Origin: Rhizobium sp. FKL33
Lineage (GTDB): Bacteria; Pseudomonadota; Alphaproteobacteria; Rhizobiales; Rhizobiaceae
Assembly: GCF_005222915.1 (NCBI RefSeq)
Contig: NZ_STFX01000024.1
Location: forward strand, 100,580 to 164,579
DNA: 64,000 nucleotides
Reading direction: 5' to 3'
The notes beneath the pieces were generated by a model. That model ran no database searches and was not told the DNA's origin. It saw nothing but the letters and a program-made list of their open reading frames with translations. Below are positions 18,740-25,494 of the stretch, piece by piece; position 1 is the stretch's first letter, and every line of letters starts with the position of its first letter. Position numbers and translations under genes: made by a program.

Positions 18740-19225
18740 ATGACCATCGCCATCGGAGACAAGATCCCCTCCGTCAAGCTCAAGGAAAAGACCGCCGACG
18801 GCGCAGCCGACATCGACAGCGCCGAATTCGCCAAGGATCGCACCGTGGTGATCTTCGCCGTGCCCGGCGCTTTCACACCCACCTGCTCGCTCAACCATCT
18901 GCCGGGCTTTCTCGACAAGCGCGACGAAATCCTCGCAAAGGGCGTCGATGAAATCGCCGTCGTCTCGGTCAACGACCATTTCGTGATGGGAACCTGGGCG
19001 AAGAGCTCGGGCGGCGAAGGCAAGATCCGCTTCTTCGCCGACGGCAACGGCGATTTCGCCAAGGCCGTAGGCCTCGACATCGACCTCTCCGGCGGCGGCC
19101 TCGGCCTGCGCTCCAAGCGTTATTCCATGCTGGTGAAGGATGGCGTGGTGACGCAGCTCAACGTCGAAGCCACCCCCGGCACGGCCGACACATCGGGCGC
19201 CGAAACGCTGCTCGGCCAGCTCTGA
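18740..19225 (+). CDS. Peroxiredoxin, Prx5 type (single cysteine)
   Basis: A 161-residue thiol peroxidase of the Prx5 group that reduces H2O2 and organic hydroperoxides. The peroxidatic cysteine lies in PGAFTPTCS (C49). It is the only cysteine in the protein, so no intramolecular resolving Cys exists and reduction must come from a partner such as glutaredoxin/GSH. A strong GGAGAG precedes the ATG. No signal peptide is present, so it is cytoplasmic. Its adjacency to the DsbD-N-like gene hints at co-expression for thiol redox, although the compartments differ. Confidence 0.92.
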   Translation: MTIAIGDKIPSVKLKEKTADGAADIDSAEFAKDRTVVIFAVPGAFTPTCSLNHLPGFLDKRDEILAKGVDEIAVVSVNDHFVMGTWAKSSGGEGKIRFFADGNGDFAKAVGLDIDLSGGGLGLRSKRYSMLVKDGVVTQLNVEATPGTADTSGAETLLGQL

Positions 19226-19271
19226 GATCTGGCGCGGCGTTTCCGGTGTTCGGAAGCGCCGCTGTCGCCCG

Positions 19272-19811
19272 TCACGCCTGCGGCCCGCGCCGGGATGCGC
19301 GGGTGGCTTCATACCAGACTTCGCCATGCTCGGCGCCTGCGATCGCATAGGGCCAGTGCGGATGCTCCGTGCGGCAGTAGCGAAGCCCTATCTTCTCCAT
19401 GACCCGGCGCGAGGCGTGGTTGACCGCCATGGTCGAGGCGGTGATCCTGTCATAGCCGGCCTCGGAGAACCCCCAATCGACCAGCGCCATCGCCCCTTCC
19501 GAAGCGAACCCCTTGCCCCAGGCGTCGCGCCGCAAGCGATAGCCGAGCTCCGCCTCGCTTTCCGTATCGGGCCACAGGCAGAACCATCCGACGAAGCTGT
19601 CATCGGCGTTGGGCCGCGCCGTCCAGACATGCGGCTCGCTGCCGCGCGGCATCAGATAATCGGCGTCGAGATCAGTCCGCTCGGGATCGAGATCCCGCCC
19701 GCCATTGAGAAAACGCATGACCTCGGGATCGCGCTCCAGTGCGATGAAGTCGGCGCGATCCTGCGGCTGGCAGGGCGATAGCGTCAGGCGCTGGGTGTGA
19801 AGTCGGGTCAT
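19272..19811 (-). CDS. GNAT N-acetyltransferase, RimL-like
   Basis: A 179-residue GCN5-related acetyltransferase. It opens with TRLHTQRLTLSP, the typical RimJ/L beta1, has the acetyl-CoA loop as RRDAWGKGFASEG (about 94-106) and ends with NHASRRVMEKIGL. The acceptor substrate is not predictable. It is convergent with the peroxiredoxin gene and probably monocistronic. Confidence 0.85.
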   Translation of the reverse strand: MTRLHTQRLTLSPCQPQDRADFIALERDPEVMRFLNGGRDLDPERTDLDADYLMPRGSEPHVWTARPNADDSFVGWFCLWPDTESEAELGYRLRRDAWGKGFASEGAMALVDWGFSEAGYDRITASTMAVNHASRRVMEKIGLRYCRTEHPHWPYAIAGAEHGEVWYEATRASRRGPQA

Positions 19812-19882
19812 GAGGGGCTCACGCGTCAGTGGATTGCCCCACTATGGCCTGCGGAGCGCCCGTCGCAAGCCCTGAGACGACG

Positions 19883-20098
19883 TTACCTGTCCCAGGTGAT
19901 CAGGATCAGCGCCACGAACATCGCCGGCACGGCTGTAAGCGCCGGGATGATGATGGCGGGATAGCCGAAGGCCAGGATGGCGAGCAGCCAGCAGGCGAGA
20001 AGATTGACGATGAACAACAGCTTCGTCGCCGCCGGCCCCTCGGCCGCCTCGCGCAGCGCCCAGCCAAAAACCGGAATGTTGTACACCAGCGTCGTCAT
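19883..20098 (-). CDS. Small inner-membrane protein, unknown function
   Basis: A 71-residue protein with two predicted membrane helices (about 24-42 and 46-66: FIVNLLACWLLAILAFG and IIIPALTAVPAMFVALILI). The N-terminus MTTLVYNIPVFGWALREAAEG is amphipathic. The ATG at 20098 has a very strong AGGAGAGAG immediately upstream, which argues strongly that this small frame is real. No family is recognised. It lies downstream of the MarR/hydrolase pair, across about 157 bases. Confidence 0.7.
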   Translation of the reverse strand: MTTLVYNIPVFGWALREAAEGPAATKLLFIVNLLACWLLAILAFGYPAIIIPALTAVPAMFVALILITWDR

Positions 20099-20255
20099 CT
20101 CTCTCTCCTTTTGTCCTTTGAGGTTGCGAGAGTTGATAAATGACAGATCGGCGCGCACGGAGAGGACGCGGCGCCGCAGGGCGGATTGACGCAGGGCGGG
20201 CCGATCGTCGACGCCTCGATCTGGTCCGATCGTCCTTCCCTGCCCGGCCGAGCGG

Positions 20256-21047
20256 CTAGACGCGGTCGTCACCCAGAATATCCTCGAGCGCCTCGAGGAA
20301 GGCCTCGGGATTTTCCACCTGCGGCAGATGCCCGGCGCCTGGGATAGTGACCATCCGCGAAGCCGGATACGCCGCGCACAATCTGCGCCCATCGGCGAGG
20401 CTCAATTCAGGCAGGCCGTCTCGCTCGCCCCAGATGAAATCCAGTTTGGTCTTCGGCGGCCCGGCGTTTTCGGTGACGCTGGAGAGAAGCCGAAACATCA
20501 CCGCCGCCATTTCGGGACCTTTGCTGGTGAGATTTGCCCTGACATCCAGGGGAATGTTGGTCGGGTCGAAGAATGCGGTCCTGAACACTTGAGGACTGTA
20601 GAAATTGGTCGTGAGGCTGTTGAGGGCCAGACGCCGGAGCGGCGGTCTGGTCAGGATCGCTCGCATCGGCAAGGGTCGCGGCGGAAAGCCGTTGACCATG
20701 ATCAGCCGCCGCACGATCTCGGGGCGATCCAGCGCGAGCCGCCAGCCAATGCTCGCTCCGAGGGAATTGCCGATCACCACGACGTCCCTGACGTCGAGCG
20801 CCGCAAGAAGCTCGGCGCATGCGCGGGCATGGTCGTAATAGTTCCGCGTCGGCGCGTCGAATTCCGTCCACAACCCCTTGAGTTCGATCGCGATTACGTC
20901 GCGCCGCTCGGCGAGATCGTTCCAGACGGGGCCCCAATGCGCCTCCGCGCCAGCCCATCCGCCATGCAGCAGGAGCACGGGCGCGCCACGGCCGCCACGC
21001 CAATAGTCGCAGGGGCCGGATGCGATCGTCGTGTTACTCAGACGCAT
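20256..21047 (-). CDS. Alpha/beta hydrolase
   Basis: A 263-residue alpha/beta-hydrolase-fold enzyme. The oxyanion region is LLLHGGWAG (about 26-34), the nucleophile elbow is GNSLGAS (about 93-99, Ser95), the acid is probably Asp in WGERDGLP and the catalytic His is in GAGHLPQVENP. The layout is that of esterases and C-C bond hydrolases; the substrate is unknown. Its first 14 bases overlap the end of the marR gene, so the two are translationally coupled and the hydrolase is probably the main target of that regulator. Confidence 0.88.
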   Translation of the reverse strand: MRLSNTTIASGPCDYWRGGRGAPVLLLHGGWAGAEAHWGPVWNDLAERRDVIAIELKGLWTEFDAPTRNYYDHARACAELLAALDVRDVVVIGNSLGASIGWRLALDRPEIVRRLIMVNGFPPRPLPMRAILTRPPLRRLALNSLTTNFYSPQVFRTAFFDPTNIPLDVRANLTSKGPEMAAVMFRLLSSVTENAGPPKTKLDFIWGERDGLPELSLADGRRLCAAYPASRMVTIPGAGHLPQVENPEAFLEALEDILGDDRV

Positions 21048-21486
21048 CCCTGCTCTCCACGCCGAAATAGGCCCCGAACGCCGTGAGAACTCTCACGGCT
21101 GCGCCGATATCCTCGTCTTGCATCTGGGCCAATGCGAGAGCGGAGACGCTGGCTTCGCTCGCAAGAACTTCCGTGATCATGCGAGAGCCCGGCTCCGTCA
21201 GGCCGAACCGGTGGGATCGCTTGTGCGCCGGGTTGGGCTCCCGTGCGACCAGTTGCTTTGCCTCGAGTTCATTCACCAGGCGCAGCGCGAACTGCCGTCG
21301 AACGAGCAAGCGCCGCGCCAGCATCGGAACCGTCTGCGCGCCGTGCTCCAGAAGGCATTGCAGCATGCCGCGCTGAGGCACGGAGATCGAGAGGCCGCGC
21401 AGGTTCGCCTCCGACGCCGCATAGAGCCCGTGAAACACCGGTCTGATCAGATCGATGATCGCCTTGATGTCCTGTTCTCGCGCCAT
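21034..21486 (-). CDS. MarR-family transcriptional regulator
   Basis: A 150-residue winged-helix regulator. The recognition region is VPMLARRLLVRRQFALRLVNELEAKQLV and the wing is NPAHKRSHRFGLTEPG. I choose ATG 21486 because GGAGG lies about 6 bases upstream; two in-frame ATGs further upstream lie inside a palindromic operator-like sequence. It is first in a two-gene operon with the alpha/beta hydrolase. MarR proteins usually repress themselves and the adjacent gene until a small phenolic or oxidant ligand binds. Confidence 0.88.
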   Translation of the reverse strand: MAREQDIKAIIDLIRPVFHGLYAASEANLRGLSISVPQRGMLQCLLEHGAQTVPMLARRLLVRRQFALRLVNELEAKQLVAREPNPAHKRSHRFGLTEPGSRMITEVLASEASVSALALAQMQDEDIGAAVRVLTAFGAYFGVESRDASE

Positions 21487-21509
21487 TCGAACCTCCATGG
21501 ACAACCAGA

Positions 21510-21536
21510 TTGTCATATTGACAATTCGGTTGTCAA
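21510..21536. promoter_or_regulatory. Operator-like palindrome upstream of marR
   Basis: TTGTCA-TAT-TGACAA is a perfect palindrome (21510-21524), and TTGTCAA recurs at 21530-21536, exactly 20 bases from the first half-site. On the minus strand the distal copy reads TTGACA and could serve as the -35 element. The cluster is 24-50 bases upstream of the marR start. AT-rich near-palindromes of this size are typical MarR operators. Confidence 0.55.
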
Positions 21537-21540
21537 TATT

Positions 21541-21826
21541 GCCGGAGGGCGAGCGTTGCGCTCGGGTCTGACCGTGCTCCTGGGGCCGCAGCCACGCCTG
21601 CGCCGCATTGCCGTGGCATTCCGATGGCCGGCCGAAGTCGGCTGCGCATCCCGATATTCTCCAGAGATCGAGGCGACGTTTAGAATTTGCTTACCATATT
21701 TGTTCATTCTTATCCCGTTCGGTCGGGTTGCGGCGGCTTTCGCCCCGCATGCTCCGGCCCTTGTAGCGACGTTGGGACGGCTGAGTTTTGTCCGCGTCGG
21801 GTAACGAGTATCGGGTAACTGGTGTC
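21541..21826. other. Non-coding gap between marR and the DUF2778 gene
   Basis: Together with the operator this stretch is about 340 bases without a supported gene. It holds a small perfect palindrome CGAGCG-TTG-CGCTCG (21550-21564) and otherwise only short frames without ribosome-binding sites. The promoters of the divergent marR and DUF2778 genes must lie here. Confidence 0.5.
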
Positions 21827-23014
21827 ATGGCGTCTGTGTTGAAGTCTCAGCGTTCTCCGGCGAAGTCCGGTGGCGGTCGTCCGCTGGTCATCGCTCTCGG
21901 GGCGGCCCTCGTCCTCGGCGTGGCGGGCGGCTCCGTCTGGGGGCTGGCCTCCATGCTCGGCGCCATGCATGAGGCGCGACAGGCGCTGGCGGAAGGGCCG
22001 CACACGTTCCTGCCCTCGCCTCGCCCGCTCCAGGTCGCGGCCGTCGACGCATCCGCCCGTGAACGCCGGGTGAAGATCGCCAAATTCTCGAGCCTTTCGA
22101 CATTCGCCGGCCTGCCGCTCGACCGGACGCAGATCGCCTCGGCCGCCGACAGGCTCGCGCATCAGCGCCAGATCGACATTCAGCTCGCGCTCGCCGAGCA
22201 GAAGAAAAAGGCCGAGCAGACCAGGATCGCCGCGGCCGAGGCGGCCGAGGCTGCCAAGGTCGTCGCGCAGGCGCCTGTCGCCACCGATGCGCCCTCCATG
22301 GCGACGGCGATGTTGGAAAACGATGCGAAGACCGACCTCCAGCCGTTCAACCTGGTGCTGGCGAAACCCGAAACGGAAGAAGAATTGGCGCTTCCGACCG
22401 TGGTTCCGTTGCCGGAAGCCAAGCCGCTGGTCGAAACCGCCTCGCTCGAACGCGAGCCGGCCGAGGACAAGCCCGCCGCGCCGAGAACGATGGGCGACCG
22501 GCAAGACAGCGCGCGGGAAAAACCGAAACGCTCGCTGTTCAGCGATCTCTTCGGCGGCGACGACAATGGTCGCGGCTGGCCGGGCAAGAACACCAAAGTG
22601 GCGATCTACGACGTCTCCAACGCCACCGTCTACATGCCTGACGGCACGAAGCTGCGCGCCCATTCCGGCATCGGCCGCATGCGCGACAATCCGCGCTTCG
22701 AGCATGTGAAGATGACGGGCCCGACGCCTGCGGGCATCTATCGACTGTCGATGCGCGAAAAGCGCTTCTATGGCGTCGAAGCCATCCGCATGACCTCGAT
22801 CGACGGCCGCCACCCGAAGAACCGCACCGGCCTTCTCACCCACACCAATCTGCTGCGCGGCCAGATCGGCTCGCATGGCTGCGTCGCCTTCCAGAATTAC
22901 GAGCCCTTCCTGCGCGCCTTCAAGCGCGGCCATATCACCATGATGGTCGTCGTGCCGGAACTGCCGTCGTCGCGCAACCAGCTGGCGGCGCTCTATCGCA
23001 AAGCGGGGGCGTGA
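21827..23014 (+). CDS. DUF2778 (Tlde1-type L,D-transpeptidase-like) protein
   Basis: A 395-residue protein with a short cytoplasmic N-terminus, one membrane anchor (about 20-45: LVIALGAALVLGVAGG), an Ala/Glu-rich linker with coiled-coil character (about 110-160) and a C-terminal DUF2778 domain (about 255-385). The domain keeps the catalytic pattern GSHGCVAF plus an upstream H in LTHTNLL, as in L,D-transpeptidase-like and Tlde1 enzymes acting on peptidoglycan. The active site is predicted to be periplasmic. I use ATG 21827. No T6SS genes are nearby, so a housekeeping cell-wall role is more likely than a secreted toxin. Confidence 0.82.
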   Translation: MASVLKSQRSPAKSGGGRPLVIALGAALVLGVAGGSVWGLASMLGAMHEARQALAEGPHTFLPSPRPLQVAAVDASARERRVKIAKFSSLSTFAGLPLDRTQIASAADRLAHQRQIDIQLALAEQKKKAEQTRIAAAEAAEAAKVVAQAPVATDAPSMATAMLENDAKTDLQPFNLVLAKPETEEELALPTVVPLPEAKPLVETASLEREPAEDKPAAPRTMGDRQDSAREKPKRSLFSDLFGGDDNGRGWPGKNTKVAIYDVSNATVYMPDGTKLRAHSGIGRMRDNPRFEHVKMTGPTPAGIYRLSMREKRFYGVEAIRMTSIDGRHPKNRTGLLTHTNLLRGQIGSHGCVAFQNYEPFLRAFKRGHITMMVVVPELPSSRNQLAALYRKAGA

Positions 23015-23078
23015 GGGCTCTGAATTTTGCGCTGTGCGCCCGATCTTCTCAAACTTTGCAGAATGGAAGGATATTTCA

Positions 23079-23384
23079 TTGATTACATGCCATGTCCGGT
23101 ATGTCATCGATCCCTACAAGGTCGGTGAGTTTGAAGAATATGCGCGTCTCTGGCTGCCGATCGTCGCCCGCATGGGCGGAACCCATCACGGCTATTTTCT
23201 GCCTGCCGAGGGCGCCAACAATATTGCGATCGCGCTTTTCAGCTTCCCTAGCCTCAGCGCCTATGAAGATTACCGTCAGCTGATGGTGAACGACCCCGAA
23301 TGCATCGAAGCGTTCGAACTGGAAAAGCTCAACCGCAGCATCCTCAGCTATGAACGGAGCTTCATGAGACCGGTTCTGCCCTGA
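23079..23384 (+). CDS. NIPSNAP-family protein
   Basis: A 101-residue protein of the NIPSNAP family (ferredoxin-like dimeric alpha/beta barrel). Conserved stretches are ITCHVRYVIDPYKVGEFEEY, GGTHHGYFLP, ALFSFPSLSAYE and SYERSFMRPV. I choose TTG 23079 rather than ATG 23034 because GGAAGG lies about 8 bases upstream and homologues begin at MITCHxRY. The biochemical role is not established for the family. Confidence 0.85.
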   Translation: MITCHVRYVIDPYKVGEFEEYARLWLPIVARMGGTHHGYFLPAEGANNIAIALFSFPSLSAYEDYRQLMVNDPECIEAFELEKLNRSILSYERSFMRPVLP

Positions 23385-23580
23385 AGGCAGGGCCTGCTAC
23401 CCCTCAGGATCGAGGCGCATCACAGATGGGAAATATCCTCCGCCCGGTTAGCCGACGCTCACGATGACTGATGATTTTCTCGCTCTCAAAGCTCCGCCGA
23501 CGTCGACAGCCATTGCCCTCCTGCATTAACTTGTCATTTGAGCGCCCCCAGCGGCGGCGCCGGAGCGAATGGGAGGACGC

Positions 23581-23982
23581 ATGCTGATCGGATCCTGTCA
23601 TTGCCGCAAAACCGGCTTCACGCTGACAGGCGATCCCGGCTCGATCACCGCCTGCAACTGCACGCTCTGCCGCCGCTATGGCGCGCTCTGGGCCTATGAC
23701 TACGAGGGCGAGCGGATTGCCATCACCGGCGAGACGGCGTCTTATACGCGCGTGGACCGCACTGAACCCAGCCTCGAAATCCTGTTCTGCCCATCTTGCG
23801 CATGCGTGGTGAGCTGGCGGGGTCTCAGAAACCAGGCTGACGGACGCAGGCGCATCGCCGTCAATGTCAGGCTCGCGCCGCCGGAGGCGGTCGCTCATCT
23901 GGCGATCGATCATTTCGACGGGCTGGAAACCTGGGAGGATCTGCCCTCGCAGGGCAAGTGCGTGCGGGATTTGTGGTTTTGA
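23581..23982 (+). CDS. GFA-family zinc protein
   Basis: A 133-residue protein of the glutathione-dependent formaldehyde-activating enzyme (GFA/CENP-V) fold. Zinc ligands are visible as SCHC (residues 5-8), CNCTLC (about 27-32) and CPSC (about 76-79). GGGAGG lies just upstream of the ATG. True Gfa activity is shown only for a few members, so the family name should not be read as function here. Confidence 0.85.
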   Translation: MLIGSCHCRKTGFTLTGDPGSITACNCTLCRRYGALWAYDYEGERIAITGETASYTRVDRTEPSLEILFCPSCACVVSWRGLRNQADGRRRIAVNVRLAPPEAVAHLAIDHFDGLETWEDLPSQGKCVRDLWF

Positions 23983-24144
23983 AGCAGGGAGGCACATCCG
24001 CGCTTGACCTGTCAGTCGACGGCTGCGTAGCTGGTGGCGATTGCGGATCAAGAGGAGCCCGTTCGGCACTCAGTTCCTCCTGTTAGGGAGACGCGCTGTC
24101 TATGGTCTGAATCGCAATCCATGTCTCGATCTTAGGTATTCCAT

Positions 24145-25425
24145 ATGTCGATATTTGATTGGCTCAAACATGACAGACCACGAAAGCAGGCACAACCAAA
24201 GCCAGAGCAAAGCGGCTATCAGGTCTATTGTACCGAATATGACCGCATCATTCCCGCCACAAAAATAAACGAAGTTCTCGGCCCGCTCTGGATTGGCGGG
24301 GAGACGTCGCTGAACGAAGCGTGGAATGCCATGCTATTCGGCATGGCTCCAATCAGAGAGCTGTGGCAATCACATTTCGTGACGGTATGCCAGAAGCTGC
24401 GCGGAGCGCTGTCCCCAGAAGACCTAGAGGACTGCGTTGTCTGCATTCTCATCGATCACTCCGGATCGATGCGGGGCAGGTCAATAACCTTCGCCGCATT
24501 GGCCGCCGATGCCGTGCAAAAAGCTCTGCGTGATCTGGATTGCAAGGTGGAGGTGCTGGGCTTCACCACCTCGACCTGGCATGGAGGCCTCTCACGCTCT
24601 CGCTGGGCGCGAAAAGGAAAGCCTCGAAATCCGGGACGCCTGTGTGATCTGCTGCACATCGTATACCGTTCGGCGGATGACATGCGATCAGCACCAATCG
24701 GGCTTCCTCTAAAGGACATGCTGCGTGATGATCTTTTAAAAGAAAATGTTGACGGCGAAGCCCTCGAATGGGCTGCAGGAAGACTGAGGCTGCGTCCGGA
24801 AACGCATAAATTCCTGATCGTTATGTCGGATGGCGCCCCCGTCGATAATGCGACGCTGACTGAAAATCCCGGTTCCTACCTCTGGGATCATCTCAACGAG
24901 ACCATCGGCAGCATTCGCGCGGCGGACGATATCGCTCTGATCGGCATAGGCTTGAGTTATGACGTCCAGACGCTTTACCCGAACTCTGTCATGGTGGAAG
25001 ACTATGGGACGCTCGGCGCCGAGATGTTCGATGTTCTAGGGCGAACTATGCTCGCACGGATTCCGAACAACAGCGCCGAAAATCCTGACAGAACAGAGGC
25101 TGATACCTGGCTTCCAGGCCTATGGAAAAAAGCGGAAGACGAGACAGATGAGGCCTATGCCCAGCGTCTCCGCGCGAATGGAGATATGCCCCTCGACATC
25201 ATCAAGGCCCTGCGCAGCAACACCAAGATGGGTCTGGACGCAGCCCACAAACTCGTCGTGTCGGATCGCGAAATCGAGATATTCCTGAGGGCGAATAGGG
25301 AGCGCGGCGTCGAGAGGCGCGGCATGATCCGTCTGTTGCGCCGGGTCTATGGCTGCACAAATCAATCAGCCATCGCCCATATCGATCGAAGCGGGCTTTG
25401 GAGGGAGACCGAAAGCCTCCCCTGA
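24145..25425 (+). CDS. Orphan CobT-type VWA-domain protein
   Basis: A 426-residue protein matching the C-terminal half of cobaltochelatase subunit CobT. YQVYCTEYDRIIPA (25-38) corresponds to the CobT pre-VWA segment. The VWA domain (about 97-320) has an intact MIDAS DHSGSMRG (D104, S106, S108), then GFTTSTWHGG, ENVDGEALEWA and MSDGAPVD, all CobT hallmarks. The CobT N-terminal domain is absent, and neither CobS nor CobN is nearby. The tail (about 350-385) contains IIKALRSNTKMGLDAAHKLV, which resembles the ribosomal L7/L12 C-terminal domain. Codon use is visibly less GC-rich than in the neighbours, which suggests transfer. Function unknown; metal-chelatase activity should not be assumed. Confidence 0.8.
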   Translation: MSIFDWLKHDRPRKQAQPKPEQSGYQVYCTEYDRIIPATKINEVLGPLWIGGETSLNEAWNAMLFGMAPIRELWQSHFVTVCQKLRGALSPEDLEDCVVCILIDHSGSMRGRSITFAALAADAVQKALRDLDCKVEVLGFTTSTWHGGLSRSRWARKGKPRNPGRLCDLLHIVYRSADDMRSAPIGLPLKDMLRDDLLKENVDGEALEWAAGRLRLRPETHKFLIVMSDGAPVDNATLTENPGSYLWDHLNETIGSIRAADDIALIGIGLSYDVQTLYPNSVMVEDYGTLGAEMFDVLGRTMLARIPNNSAENPDRTEADTWLPGLWKKAEDETDEAYAQRLRANGDMPLDIIKALRSNTKMGLDAAHKLVVSDREIEIFLRANRERGVERRGMIRLLRRVYGCTNQSAIAHIDRSGLWRETESLP

Positions 25426-25430
25426 CAATC

Positions 25431-25461
25431 AAAAAGGCGGGAGCGCCCCCGCTCCCGCCTT
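25431..25461 (-). terminator. Terminator of the phytase-like gene (bidirectional stem)
   Basis: Perfect 11-bp stem AAGGCGGGAGC/GCTCCCGCCTT (25434-25444 and 25451-25461). On the minus strand it is followed by TTTTT (25431-25435 reversed), 34 bases after the phytase-like stop. It also lies 9 bases after the VWA gene stop and may serve both convergent genes. Confidence 0.8.
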
Positions 25462-25494
25462 CGACCGTCCTTGTATGACCAAAGACGCCCCGTG

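Noticed and set aside
21541..21804. Small plus-strand gene between marR and the DUF2778 gene
   Set aside because: The frame only exists as an extension from the opposite strand of marR; composition and start context do not support it.
24041..24268. Separate small gene upstream of the VWA protein
   Set aside because: Overlaps the VWA start in another frame and has no ribosome-binding site or motif.
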